Of a stretch of 64,000 nucleotides of DNA, positions 16,032-25,255 are shown piece after piece; position 1 is the stretch's first letter, and each line of letters opens with the position of its first letter. The stretch lies in NCBI GenBank assembly GCA_016713865.1, contig JADJOG010000004.1:124001-188000 (forward strand), given 5' to 3'. The DNA is from Flavobacteriales bacterium. Lineage in GTDB: Bacteria > Bacteroidota > Bacteroidia > Flavobacteriales_F > PHOS-HE28. A program made the translations under genes and the position numbers. Under the pieces are notes generated by a model, which did not search any database, was not told the DNA's origin, and worked only from the letters and a program-made list of their open reading frames with translations.

Positions 16032-17825
16032 CTACTGGATTACCAGCTCGAATGGCATGCGGGCCTGTATGCCCGAGTAGCCCTTGGCCTCGCGGGCCTG
16101 CTTGAATTGCTGGAGCAGCTGGGCATCGTCGCCAAGGTACTCGCGCACCACCCACGCCTTCGCTTCGGTGTTCAGGTCCTTCAGCAGCTTCTGGAAGAAA
16201 TCTTCCTGCTCGGGCATCTCCACCTTGCGGTAGTCGCTGATGCCGGCGAGTTCGGCTGCAGCCTTGATCGCATCCTCCAGGCCGCCGAGTTCATCCACCA
16301 GTCCGCGGTCCTTCGCATCGGCGCCGGTCCACACGCGGCCCTGACCGATGCTGTCCACCTGCGCAACGGTGAGTTTGCGGCCCTCGGCCACGCGCTCGAT
16401 GAAGCCGTCGTAGAACTCATCCACCCACACCTGCATCATGGCCTTCTCGCTCTCGTTCAGCGGACGGCTCACGGTCATCATATCGGCGTACTGGTGAGTC
16501 TTAGCGCCATCGAAGGTGATGCCGAGCTTGTTGTTGAAGAAGCCCTGCATGTTGGGGATGAGGCCGAACACGCCGATGCTGCCGGTGATGGTGGTGGGCT
16601 CTGCGTAGATCTTGGTGGCGGGGCAGCTGATGTAGTAGCCGCCGCTCGCAGCCACGTTGCCCATGCTCACCACAACGGGTTTCGTTTCTGCGGCGAGCTT
16701 CACTTCGCGCCAGATCACTTCGCTGGCCAAGCCGCTGCCGCCGGGGCTGTTCACGCGCAGCACGATGGCCTTCACCGCACTGTCCTCGCGGGCCTTGCGG
16801 ATGGTGCCCGAAAGCGCGGCGCTCTGGATCTCCTCCTCGTCGTCGCCGCTGCTGATGCCACCCTCGGCGTAGATGATGGCGAGCTTGGTTTTGGCGTCGC
16901 CGTCTTTCTTCTTCTTGTCATCGCCGCTGCGCAGGTATTTGCTCAGGCCCACGAAGGCGATCTCCTTGTCCTTGTCGAGGCTCATGCGCTCCTTCAGGTC
17001 GGCGAGCACCTCGTCGCGGTACATCAGCGCATCCACCAGCTTCAGGTCGCGGGCGGTCACGTCGTTGCGCGCCGCCAAGGTGTTCACGATGCTGTCGAGG
17101 GTGGCTTCCGAATGTCCGGTCTTAGCGCTCACGGCCGCGCGGTGATCGGCCCAGAGGCCCTTCAGGATCAGTTCGATCTGCGCGCGGTTGGCGGGGCTCA
17201 TCTTGTCCTCGGTGTACACCTCGCCGAAGCTCTTGAACTTGTTGTTGCTGCCACGGATGAACTGCATGTCGATGTCGAGCTTCGCGAAGAGGCCCTTCAG
17301 GAACATGTACTCGCTCATCAGGCCGCGGTAATCGACCATGCCTTTGGGCTGCAGGTAGATCTGATCCGCAGCGGTGGCCAGGTAGTAGCTGTCCTGCGAA
17401 TACATCTCGGACCAAGCCACCACGGGCTTGCCGCTCTCTTGCTTGAACTCGAGGATCTTCTTGCGGATCTCGCGAAGACTGGCGAAACCGCCGCTCACAT
17501 CGGTGAGGTCGAGGAAGATGCCCTCGATGTGATCATCGGTCTTGGCGTTCTCCAGAGCCTTGAGCACTTGGTTCAGGCCCACCTTCTTCTCGTCCTGGAA
17601 AGGGCCGAAGTTGAAGTCCATGTCCTCATCGCTTCCGCGATCGGCAATGGGCGCATCGAAGGTGAACTGGAGTACGGTGCCATCCTAGATCTTGGTGGGC
17701 TTGCCTTTGCTGCCCAAGCCGGCGCCAATAGCGCCCAGCATGCCGAAGAAGAGGACCAGCAGCACCACGCCGATCACCAAGGTGCCGAGCATGGATGCGA
17801 ACATGAATTTGAAGAACTGTCTCAT
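16032..17825 (-). CDS. sppA: signal peptide peptidase SppA, interrupted by an in-frame TAG
   Basis: Membrane-bound serine protease of the long (67K) type that degrades signal peptides and membrane-protein fragments. From the ATG at 17825 the frame encodes a basic N-terminus and a membrane span (residues ~14-37, LVIGVVLLVLFFG), then a TAG at codon 47 (17687-17685), then continues in the same frame for 550 residues with both SppA repeats. The catalytic Ser context is MGNVAASGGYYISC followed by TTITGSIGVFG; the Lys is expected in the N-terminal half (GKPVVAWSEMYSQDSYYLATAADQ). K-I-stop-D-G-T reads as K-I-K-D-G-T if T is A, so a single substitution explains the stop. Without the span, translation from an internal Met would give a soluble form. 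Confidence 0.9.
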
Positions 17826-17854
17826 GGGGAAGGGGGAAAGTGGTTTTGCGCCGA

Positions 17855-17862
17855 CGAAACTA
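17855..17862 (-). promoter_or_regulatory. -7 box TAGTTTCG upstream of sppA
   Basis: It fits TAnnTTyG on the minus strand, 30 bases before the ATG at 17825. That distance supports the upstream start, and hence the reading of the TAG as internal to the gene. Confidence 0.45.
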
Positions 17863-17927
17863 GATGGCCGCGCCGCAGCGATCGAGGCCTATACACGAGC
17901 GGGGCGACCGGTGGATGGGAGGCCGGA

Positions 17928-17935
17928 TAGCTTTG
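17928..17935 (+). promoter_or_regulatory. -7 box TAGCTTTG for folK, 4 bases before the ATG
   Basis: A perfect TAnnTTTG match, followed by GCCC and the ATG at 17940. This is another leaderless candidate. Confidence 0.55.
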
Positions 17936-17939
17936 GCCC

Positions 17940-18419
17940 ATGCCCGCTCCCTACGAAGCCCTGCTCCTCCTCGGCGGCAACATCGGGAACCCGAAGCTGA
18001 TTCTCAGCCAAGCAGAAGCGTTGATTGAAGAGCGCGCTGGCCGCATGCTCTCCCGCAGCCGCGACCATTGGACCGAGCCTTGGGGCTTCAGCGATGAGCG
18101 CCTCTTCTTGAACCGGGCGGTGATCATCGAGACTGAGCTCGCGCCCGAACAGCTCATGGAGGTGCTTCTCGGAATCGAAGCTGAGTTGGGCCGCCAACGC
18201 ACGGACACGGAGCGCTACACCCCGCGCACCATCGACATCGACATCCTGCTCATCGGCGAGCAGATGATCGATGCACCATCATTGCAAGTGCCGCATCCGC
18301 GCTTGCACGAACGGGCCTTCGCACTGGCGCCCGCCGCCGATGTGGCGCCGCTGTGGGTTCACCCGAAACTGAACCGCACGGTGATCGAATTGCTCAACGA
18401 CCTTCGCCCGCCGGAATGA
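17940..18419 (+). CDS. folK: 2-amino-4-hydroxy-6-hydroxymethyldihydropteridine diphosphokinase
   Basis: HPPK transfers pyrophosphate from ATP to the pterin in folate synthesis. The 159-residue protein has LLLGGNIGNPKLIL at the N-terminus, the W-E-P-type loop HWTEPWGF, the substrate FLNRAVIIET, and the signature PRTIDIDILLIG followed by VPHPRLHERAFALAP. These are all the expected motifs. The stop overlaps the ATG of the following deoxynucleoside kinase (ATGA), so the two are probably co-expressed; folK and a deoxynucleoside kinase are neighbours or fused in other Bacteroidota. Confidence 0.95.
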   Translation: MPAPYEALLLLGGNIGNPKLILSQAEALIEERAGRMLSRSRDHWTEPWGFSDERLFLNRAVIIETELAPEQLMEVLLGIEAELGRQRTDTERYTPRTIDIDILLIGEQMIDAPSLQVPHPRLHERAFALAPAADVAPLWVHPKLNRTVIELLNDLRPPE

Positions 18420-19051
18420 GCACGCGTTATTCCTACATCGCCATCGAGGGCCTCATCGGCGCGGGCAAGACCACCTTGGCCCGGCGGCTCGCCGAACGCT
18501 GGAACGGCCGCTTGGTGCTGGAGGAGTTCGACGACAATCCCTTCCTGCCACGCTTCTACAAAGAGCCCGAACGCTACGCATTCAGCGTGGAGCTGAGCTT
18601 CCTGGCCCAGCGCTACCACCAGCTCAAGCGTGTTACGGAGCAGGAGCTCTTCAGCCCGGTTACCGTGGCCGATTACAGCATCGGCAAATCGCTCGTGTTC
18701 GCCAATGCCACCCTGCCGCCCGATGAGCACGCCCTCTTCCGCGACCTGTACCAGATCATGTACGCCGACCTGCCGCAACCGCAGCTCATCGTCTATCTGC
18801 ATCTGGGCATCGACCGCGTGCGGGAGCGCATCCGGCAGCGGGGCCGGGGTTACGAGCAGGCCATCGGGGCCGAGTACCTCATGCGCCTTCAGGAGCGCTA
18901 CATGGACCACCTGATGAAAACCACAGCCACCCGAGCCCTCATCGTTGATCTTGGCGAAACCGACCTACAAGCCGATGCCGCTGCATTCAACCGGTTGTTA
19001 GGGTTATTGGGCGAAGAAGCCGCTCTCGGTCACCGGGTTGCAACCCTCTGA
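18416..19051 (+). CDS. deoxynucleoside kinase (short form)
   Basis: 211 residues with P-loop EGLIGAGKTTLARRL at residues ~10-24, EEFDDNPFLPRFYK, a DRx-like motif replaced by VADYSIGKSLVFA, and the lid/LID helix IRQRGRGYEQAIGAEYLMRLQERYMDHL. It phosphorylates deoxynucleosides for dNTP salvage. It differs from the kinase at 9936-10700 in lacking the basic tail and in the D-Y-S in place of D-R-T, so the pair may have different substrates or form a heterodimer, as in some bacteria with dGK/dAK pairs (inference). The start at 18416 overlaps the folK stop. Confidence 0.88.
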   Translation: MSTRYSYIAIEGLIGAGKTTLARRLAERWNGRLVLEEFDDNPFLPRFYKEPERYAFSVELSFLAQRYHQLKRVTEQELFSPVTVADYSIGKSLVFANATLPPDEHALFRDLYQIMYADLPQPQLIVYLHLGIDRVRERIRQRGRGYEQAIGAEYLMRLQERYMDHLMKTTATRALIVDLGETDLQADAAAFNRLLGLLGEEAALGHRVATL

Positions 19052-19114
19052 ATCGCACCGGGCTATGTGGAGAACTGGAAGCTGATTGCTCCGGGTTCCT
19101 GAAATGGCCGTGTT

Positions 19115-19122
19115 TATACTTG
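19115..19122 (+). promoter_or_regulatory. -7 box TATACTTG upstream of the TPR lipoprotein gene
   Basis: One base off TAnnTTTG and followed by CGCCCG. It is about 30 bases before the ATG at 19152, which supports that start over the in-frame 19086 codon, as the latter lies upstream of the box. Confidence 0.45.
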
Positions 19123-19151
19123 CGCCCGAAATCACCCAACCGCCATCTGAA

Positions 19152-20867
19152 ATGGAAAAGCGCCACCTGAAAGGCCTTTCGCTCCTCGCCGCCATCACTC
19201 TTGTGATTGCTGGCTGCGGAGGAATCGGCAAAATGAAGAAGTACGCAGAGACGATCAAGTACACCGTTGAACCGAATCCGCTGATTGTGCAAGGCGATTC
19301 AGTGGCTGTTGCCATCAACGGCAGCTTCCCGGGGAAATATTTCTACCGCAAGGCGCAAGTTGAACTGACCCCGACGCTCACCTACGCCGGTGGCGAGACC
19401 CCTTACAAGATGGTGGGCTTCCAGGGCGACAAGGCCGTGGGCAACTACACGGTGATTCCATACGAGTCCGGCAAGAGCTTCAGCTACAATGGCAAGGTGG
19501 CTTACACGCCTGCCATGAGCACCAGCGAGCTCGTTGTGAAGATTCTGGGCAAGCAAGGAACGAAGAAGGAAATGCCTTTCGACCCCTTCAAGTTGGCCGA
19601 TGGCGTGATCACGACGCCTTACCTCCTACTCAGCGACGATAAGGTTCTGATGGCGAAGGATGCCTTCCAGCGCATCACCAGCCATAGCGAGAGCGCAACC
19701 ATCAATTATCTGGTGAATAACAGCGTCGTGCGTCCTAGCGAAGTGAGCGATGCTGATGTGAAGGCACTTGCCGCTTTCATCAAGGCGAGCCTGAAGGATC
19801 CCAGCATCCAGATCAAGGGCATGACCATCGATGCATGGGCCAGCCCTGAAGGCGAACTGAGCAAGAACGAGAATCTGGCAGGCGATCGCGCCAAGAGTGC
19901 CATGGGTTGGGCGAAAGGCGAGTTGCTCCGCAACAAGATCGATGCGGCCAAAGCCGAGGCGTTCTTCGCACTGAACCCTCGCGGCGAGGACTGGGAAGGA
20001 TTTAAGCGTGCCATGCAGGCCAGCACCAGCGTGCCCGACAAGGAACTCGTGCTGCGCGTGCTGGAGATGTACCCCGACCTGAGCAAGCGCGAAGAAGAGA
20101 TCCGCAACATGGCTGCCACCTACAAGGAGATCGCCGAGCAGATCCTGCCGCAGCTGCGCCGCAGCGAAATACGCCTGAACTACGACCGCGTGGGCAAGAC
20201 CGATGAGCAGTTGCGCAGCTTGAGCCAGACCGCTCCCGATCAGCTCAACGTTGAAGAACTCCTGTTCAGCGCCACGCTCACCACCGACCTCAACGAGCAG
20301 CTTCGCATCTACCGTGAAGCCAGCCGCATCTTCCCTGCGGATTATCGTGGCCCTAACAACGTTGGTTATGTGCTCTTCCAGCAGAACAAGCTGGCCGAGG
20401 CCGAAGCCGAGTTCCAAAAGGCCAATAGCATCCAGGACAACCCCATCAGCACCAATAACCTCGGCGCCTGCGCTCGCCAGAAGGGTGATCGCAAGAAGGC
20501 CATGGAGCTCTTCGGGAAGGCAACCGCTGCGGGTCCGGAGGTGAAGTATAACATGGGCATCGTGAACATCCAGAACGGCGACTATGGCAGCGCCAGCAGC
20601 AACATGGGCAGCACCAACAGCTTCAATGCCGCATTGGCTAAGGCCCTCGGCGGCGATGCCAGCGGTGCGCAGCGCCTCCTGGAGGCCAGCCCCGAGAAGG
20701 ACACGGCCATGGGCCACTACCTGATGGCCATCATCGGCGCACGCCAGAACAACGGCGACATGGTGCGCAACAACCTCGCGATGGCCGTGCAGAAGGATGC
20801 CAGCCTGCGTGAGAAGGCCATGAAGGACCTCGAGTTCCGCGCCTTCCAAGGCCAGCTCGGGATCTAG
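19152..20867 (+). CDS. lipoprotein with an OmpA-like segment and TPR repeats
   Basis: 571 residues from the ATG at 19152. The signal ends in the lipobox LVIAGC (Cys ~21), so it is probably attached to the outer membrane. The N-terminal ~170 residues are beta-rich. Around residues 190-260 the segment IQIKGMTIDAWASPEGELSKNENLAGDRAKSAM resembles the OmpA-type pattern ASPEG-N-L-RA. The C-terminal half holds TPR-like helices (EQLRIYREASRIFPADYRGPNNVGYVLFQQNKLAEAEAEFQKA and the following unit), expected to bind partner proteins. It stands alone between two terminator/promoter signals. The precise role is unknown; envelope assembly or secretion is a reasonable guess. Confidence 0.8.
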   Translation: MEKRHLKGLSLLAAITLVIAGCGGIGKMKKYAETIKYTVEPNPLIVQGDSVAVAINGSFPGKYFYRKAQVELTPTLTYAGGETPYKMVGFQGDKAVGNYTVIPYESGKSFSYNGKVAYTPAMSTSELVVKILGKQGTKKEMPFDPFKLADGVITTPYLLLSDDKVLMAKDAFQRITSHSESATINYLVNNSVVRPSEVSDADVKALAAFIKASLKDPSIQIKGMTIDAWASPEGELSKNENLAGDRAKSAMGWAKGELLRNKIDAAKAEAFFALNPRGEDWEGFKRAMQASTSVPDKELVLRVLEMYPDLSKREEEIRNMAATYKEIAEQILPQLRRSEIRLNYDRVGKTDEQLRSLSQTAPDQLNVEELLFSATLTTDLNEQLRIYREASRIFPADYRGPNNVGYVLFQQNKLAEAEAEFQKANSIQDNPISTNNLGACARQKGDRKKAMELFGKATAAGPEVKYNMGIVNIQNGDYGSASSNMGSTNSFNAALAKALGGDASGAQRLLEASPEKDTAMGHYLMAIIGARQNNGDMVRNNLAMAVQKDASLREKAMKDLEFRAFQGQLGI

Positions 20868-20873
20868 GGTTTC

Positions 20874-20926
20874 CCCTACCAACGAAGAAGCCCCGTGCGA
20901 TGCACGGGGCTTCTTCGTTGGTAGGG
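20874..20926. terminator. very strong bidirectional terminator, 25-base perfect stem
   Basis: Arms 20874-20898 and 20902-20926 are perfectly complementary with a three-base loop GAT. The core CGAAGAAGCCCCG is shared with the terminator at 9885-9920. It lies between convergent genes. Confidence 0.88.
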
Positions 20927-20931
20927 ATCAA

Positions 20932-21165
20932 TCATTCAATCTCCCAAACCGTTCTCCGTTTCCGGAAAAACTGCTTGATCCACTCCTTATGCTGCAGCAC
21001 GAAGGCCATGACCAGATACACCACTAAGTGAGCGCCAGCCGTAATGAAGCTGAGATAGATGAAGCTCAATCGTACCTGTTCTGTCTTGATGTTGAACTTC
21101 TCGCCCCACCACGCACAAACCCCAAAGACTTGCTGCTCGAACCAGGTCTTTACAGAAGCAATCAT
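20932..21165 (-). CDS. PspC domain protein
   Basis: A 77-residue protein with the PspC pattern: an amphipathic start (VFGVCAWWGEKFNIKTEQVRLSFIYLSFI) leading into one or two membrane spans (HLVVYLVMAFVL), then a basic end. PspC-type proteins sit in the inner membrane and respond to envelope stress in other bacteria. There is no PspA or PspB in the window. It starts three bases after the end of the DUF2851 gene, so the two are almost certainly in one transcript. Confidence 0.82.
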   Translation of the reverse strand: MIASVKTWFEQQVFGVCAWWGEKFNIKTEQVRLSFIYLSFITAGAHLVVYLVMAFVLQHKEWIKQFFRKRRTVWEIE

Positions 21166-21168
21166 GGT

Positions 21169-22490
21169 TTATTGGACGCTAGCGCGCAGCAATTGGTTGC
21201 CGATGGCGCAATTTAGGCAGCGACGCTTCGCGCAATAAGAAGACCGTAACTCGATAAGAGCCTGCCCCCTTGCCGCAGTATCGGCTGCAAGGCCTAAACG
21301 CCCCCAGCCGATTATCACTTGGTTCCGCTCGGCTGGCAACTGTTCTAGCAAGCCAAGCGCCCGTTCCGTGTATTCCGGACGTCCATGCAAACGACCGAAC
21401 GCAGAGCGCGGGAACAATGGCATTGACGATCGTGCGCGGCGCCGGACCTGCCTAGTTTCTTCGGCAAGTGTTCCGCTGGCTGGTCGAAACGGTAGTGCGT
21501 GCTCCAATAAGCACCCGCCTGCACATCAAGAAGCCTCAGAAGGTCACCTGCGCTATCCGACCGAAGGAGGGAATGCAGATCGCCATCCATCCGCATGATC
21601 AGCTGAGCGAACTGAGCGAGACGCACCGTTGGGAAATTCATCGGGCGCATACGGGCGAACTTCCATGCTGCCAAAGGCGCCGGGCGCAATCCATGCATCC
21701 GCGCCAGCATTTGGTGCTCTTGTTGAATCTGTCGCGGGTAGTCGTCGGTGAAGTCGACCTGCAGCAGCCCGGCCTGTCCGAAAAGGAGGGCTTCGGTGCG
21801 CAGCGCATCGTCGCGGTACTTGAGCAAGGTCTTCAACGGAAGGGCATGGGCGAGCATGCCGAAAGGCTCGGCATTCACCTTCAGGCCAAAAGCCCGCGCG
21901 ATCAAGTGATAGAGCACGTCCGAAGGGTCGCGGCCAAGCTTCTCATGCAAGTCTTCCACTTCTTCGGTCTTCCGCTGGAGCCGCTGGATCAGCACCCTTT
22001 CAAGCCAAGGACCGCTGCGGGATTGATCGATCCTCGCTATCAACGATTCGCACGGAACGAATCCCTTCGCTCGCATGAGCGAACGATAAAGCGCGATGCT
22101 ATCCGTCGCTATGCGCGATTGCAGCTCCAGAGTAGGCGGCACGGAACCGCTGCTGGTGCGAACATTCGCATCGTGCTCATACACCACATGGAGCACAACG
22201 TTTTCGTAAGCTGGGTCGCGCTCGTGTCCGTGCGTGTTCCATTCGCTGCTACGCAAGTGGACTTCCACGGTACCCGCCCATAGCTGCCCGCCAATGCGCA
22301 CCTGTGCATCCAACAGATCCGGACCGCTATCGCGCTGGATGCGCCCCGGCTTCAGCACTTCAATCGGTTGGCCATCCTTCGTGCGCAATGCATGCTTCTC
22401 ATAAAGGCCCTGCTCCCAGATGAATTGCAGGAGGTCCTCACCATACGGAAAGCCCGGGTCAAGCAGAACCGATGCTGTTTCGTCGAGCAT
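21169..22490 (-). CDS. DUF2851 family protein, two frame breaks
   Basis: About 440 residues, the normal family length. The main part includes EDLLQFIWEQGLYEKHALRTKDGQPIEVLKPG, SGPDLLDAQVRIGGQLWAGTVEVHLRSSEWNTHGHERDPAYENVVLHVVYEHD, and EKLGRDPSDVLYHLIARAFGLKVNAEPF. Two close breaks (near 21435 and near 21408) divide the C-terminus; between them the third frame reads TIVNAIVPAL, and afterwards GRPEYTERALGLLEQLPAERNQVIIGW and YCAKRRCLNCAIGN complete the family block. The fold resembles restriction-endonuclease-like or nucleic-acid-acting proteins, but no activity is established. A weak box (TACCTTCC) lies just before the ATG, as at other genes here. Confidence 0.85.
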
Positions 22491-22522
22491 GCACGGAAGG
22501 TATAGCGCCCGCAGCGAGCGGA

Positions 22523-23350
22523 TCAGATCACCCCGCGCTCGGCGAGCTTCCGAGCCATGCTCTGCTGAAGCTGCTGCGCCGCCTTGCGTGCCATGGGCAC
22601 GGCTCCTTCGCCTGCGCCGGCGAAGAGCACCCCGCGGCTGCTGTTGATGAGCAGGCCTCCTTCCGACGTGATGCCGGCATCCAGCACGGTGTCAAGATCC
22701 CCGCCCTGCGCACCAACACCGGGCACGAGCAGAAAGTGATCAGGCACGATCGCACGCACCTGTTTCAGCACCTCGGGCCGCGTGGCGCCGGCGACGAACA
22801 TCAGTTCATCAGGAGCGCCCCAATGCGCGGTGGTCTCAATCACGGTCTCAAAGAGCCGCTTCCCGCCATTAGTACGAAGGAATTGGAAATCCTCGGCCCC
22901 TGCATTGCTTGTTATTCCGAGCACGATGGCCCACTTGCCACGCCGCTTCAGGAACGGCTCAACACTGTCTCGCCCCATATAAGGAGATAGCGTTACCGCA
23001 TCGACGCCTAACAGATCGAAGAAGGCCTCTGCATACTTCCTCGCCGTGTTTCCGATATCGCCGCGTTTGGCGTCAGCAATGATGAAGCTATCGCCTTTGC
23101 TGCGGATGTATCCGATGGTGGCTTCGAGGTCGAGCCAGCCTTGATCGCCCATGGCTTCGTAGAACGCGAGGTTCAGCTTGTAGGCGACAGCCAGGTCGTG
23201 GGTCACTTCAACGATGGCCTCGTTGTAGGCACGTACCGGGTGGCTCTCGTGCTGGAAGTGCGGCGGCACCAAGTGAGGCTCGGTATCGAGGCCCACGCAT
23301 AGCAGGCTCTTCTTCCGACGGATCAAGGCGATGAGCTCGGAGCGTGTCAC
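22523..23350 (-). CDS. pyrF: orotidine 5'-phosphate decarboxylase, type 2
   Basis: Makes UMP from OMP in the last step of de novo pyrimidine synthesis. 275 residues, the longer subfamily. Key motifs are LLCVGLDTEPHLVP at the N-terminus, YKLNLAFYEAMGDQGW, the catalytic DAKRGDIGNTARKYAEAFF, VTLSPYMGRDSVEPFL and VPGVGAQGGDL near the end. The start codon is GTG at 23350, preceded closely by CAACTTCG and CACC, again a -7-like box four bases away. It is on the same strand as purM and prfA but separated from them by the YbjN-like gene and a 219-base gap without a gene (23351-23569), in which I see no clear element. Confidence 0.95.
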   Translation of the reverse strand: MTRSELIALIRRKKSLLCVGLDTEPHLVPPHFQHESHPVRAYNEAIVEVTHDLAVAYKLNLAFYEAMGDQGWLDLEATIGYIRSKGDSFIIADAKRGDIGNTARKYAEAFFDLLGVDAVTLSPYMGRDSVEPFLKRRGKWAIVLGITSNAGAEDFQFLRTNGGKRLFETVIETTAHWGAPDELMFVAGATRPEVLKQVRAIVPDHFLLVPGVGAQGGDLDTVLDAGITSEGGLLINSSRGVLFAGAGEGAVPMARKAAQQLQQSMARKLAERGVI

Positions 23351-23569
23351 GGTGCGAAGTTGCGGCGCGATTCACGAACCTGCTTCGGCATTCGACAATT
23401 CTGCGAGGCTAAACGGGCAGATCATCAGGACCACAAAGGACAATTACGCGCCAACCTCCTATCGCCAGGTCCAATCGGGATCCACCGAGGCCCTAGCCAA
23501 CTGGATTGGCGGAACCAAGACGCTTCGACAAGAGCGTTCTTGCCGCTACTCTGGTAGTTGATCGATGCG

Positions 23570-24064
23570 TTAGTTACCGCCCTGTTGCTCACGCATTCTC
23601 GAAGCGAAGAGCGCAACGCCATTGTTCACCGCACTCATGCATCGTGCGAAGATCTTCTTGAAGTCCTCAGGCTCGGCCAAGAAAACCTCAACGCCAACCC
23701 ATATGTTGTCCTTCACGATATAGCTCTTGGTGACCTTGCTGCGGTTGTTGCTGTGATCCACTGCGACCAGGCATTGCACGCGCTCCTCTTCACTCTCGAT
23801 AGGCCAGATATTCGCCAATACCACACGGAAATAGGTCGGGTCATCCTCCACGACGTTGATGAAGTATGACTTGCCTTCGCTCTTGAACAGCACATCTCCA
23901 TCGCTATCGACCTCTGGCTTGTAGCCTTCATCCTTCAGGAAATCGACGTACATTTTCTGCAGCGCTGCCTTGTCCTTCACCTCCGCCTTCCCCTTCTGGG
24001 CCATGGCGAAAACAGGAAGAGCGGCGAGGGTCATGAAGGCAACTACGCGGCAAGCAGCGGTCAT
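23570..24064 (-). CDS. exported YbjN-like protein
   Basis: 164 residues from the ATG at 24064, which gives a clean signal peptide (VVAFMTLAALPVFAMAQ); an in-frame start further upstream would place a non-signal-like segment before it. The mature part (LQKMYVDFLKDEGYKPEVDSDGDVLFKSEGKSYFINVVEDDPTYFRVVLANIWPI) resembles the YbjN/type III chaperone-like fold, with paired strands and helices. Function unknown; export suggests a periplasmic role. It is 67 bases downstream of prfA on the same strand, with no terminator between them, so it may be co-transcribed. Confidence 0.7.
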   Translation of the reverse strand: MTAACRVVAFMTLAALPVFAMAQKGKAEVKDKAALQKMYVDFLKDEGYKPEVDSDGDVLFKSEGKSYFINVVEDDPTYFRVVLANIWPIESEEERVQCLVAVDHSNNRSKVTKSYIVKDNIWVGVEVFLAEPEDFKKIFARCMSAVNNGVALFASRMREQQGGN

Positions 24065-24131
24065 GTGAGGCGGAATTTGGTTTGAACGATGTGCTAACCT
24101 CAACGGGCAGCAGGCTGGCAATAGTATGGAA

Positions 24132-25214
24132 TCAGATTCCCGCTTCGGCCTTCAGCTTTTCGGTGCGCTCAGCCAGTTGCAGCGCATCGATCACATCCTG
24201 CAGGTCGCCATTGAGCACCTGCGGCAGGTTGTGCACCGTGAGCTCGATGCGGTGATCGGTTACACGGCTCTGCGGGAAGTTGTACGTGCGGATCTTGGCG
24301 CTGCGATCGCCGCTGCTCACCTGGCTCTTGCGCTGCGCGGCCACGGCGGCTTCGTGCTTCACCACCTGCTCCTCGTACAACTTGGTGCGCAGCATGGTCA
24401 TCGCCTTCATGCGGTTGCCCAATTGACTGCGCTCGGTCTGGCACATCACCACGGTTCCGGAGGGAATGTGGGTCAGGCGCACCTTGGTCTCCACCTTGTT
24501 CACGTTCTGGCCACCGGCGCCGCCGCTGCGAGCGGTCTCCATCTTCACATCGCTCTCCTTCAGGTCCACGTCGGCTTCTTCGGCTTCCGGCAGCACGTTC
24601 ACGGTGGCCGCGCTGGTGTGTATGCGCCCTTGCGCCTCGGTGGCCGGCACGCGCTGCACACGGTGCACGCCTGCTTCGAACTTCAATACGCCATAAGCGC
24701 CTTCGCCGATCACATTGAAGATCACCTCCTTATAGCCGCCAACGGTGCCTTCGCTCACATCGGCCACTTCGATCTTCCAGCCCAAGCCTTCGATGTAACG
24801 GCTGTACATGCGGAAGAGGTCACCTGCGAATAGGCTCGCTTCATCGCCACCGGTGCCAGCTCGCACCTCCATCGTGCAGTTCCGAGCATCATTCGGATCC
24901 TTCGGCACCAGCATCATGCGCACCTCCTCCTCCATGGCTTCAATGCCTGAGCGGCTCTGGTCGCGCTCGGCACGCGCCATCTCCAGCATGTCCGGATCCT
25001 TCTCCGTACGCAGCATCTCTTCCGCACCCGCGAGATCGTCGTGCAGCTTCTTGAAGCGGACGAATGCTTGCTCGATGGGCTCCAGTTCGCGGTAACTGCG
25101 ATTGAACTCGATGAACTTCTTCTGATCGGCGATCACCGCAGGGTCAGCGAGCTGCTTGCCGATTTCAGTGCGACGGTCGGCGAGTGAGGAGAGCTTGGAA
25201 AGGAGATCGGACAT
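24132..25214 (-). CDS. prfA: peptide chain release factor 1
   Basis: RF1 recognises UAA and UAG at the ribosome and triggers release of the nascent chain. 360 residues from the ATG at 25214. The GGQ catalytic loop is in ARSGGAGGQNVNKVET and the codon-reading tripeptide is PAT in RVQRVPATEAQGRIHTSA, which is the RF1 type (RF2 has SPF). The C-terminus SRVTDHRIELTVHNLPQVLNGDL is also characteristic. The ORF extends upstream into non-coding sequence to 25568, which I ignore. purM lies 41 bases upstream on the same strand, suggesting a purM-prfA unit. Its presence argues against a general UAG-sense code as an explanation for the sppA stop. Confidence 0.96.
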   Translation of the reverse strand: MSDLLSKLSSLADRRTEIGKQLADPAVIADQKKFIEFNRSYRELEPIEQAFVRFKKLHDDLAGAEEMLRTEKDPDMLEMARAERDQSRSGIEAMEEEVRMMLVPKDPNDARNCTMEVRAGTGGDEASLFAGDLFRMYSRYIEGLGWKIEVADVSEGTVGGYKEVIFNVIGEGAYGVLKFEAGVHRVQRVPATEAQGRIHTSAATVNVLPEAEEADVDLKESDVKMETARSGGAGGQNVNKVETKVRLTHIPSGTVVMCQTERSQLGNRMKAMTMLRTKLYEEQVVKHEAAVAAQRKSQVSSGDRSAKIRTYNFPQSRVTDHRIELTVHNLPQVLNGDLQDVIDALQLAERTEKLKAEAGI

Positions 25215-25255
25215 GGGGGCAGCCAAAGAGGCGCAAATGCGCGGAGAAATGCAGA

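Noticed and set aside
17685..17687. UAG reassigned to an amino acid
   Set aside because: A normal RF1 gene with the PAT motif is present at 24132-25214, and another gene ends in TAG (15945-15947).
16000..17930. 645-codon plus-strand ORF opposite sppA
   Set aside because: Low-complexity Ala/Val/His-rich shadow of sppA with no family resemblance.
23351..23569. tRNA or small RNA in the gap upstream of pyrF
   Set aside because: No cloverleaf, T-loop-like sequence or clear hairpin could be seen.
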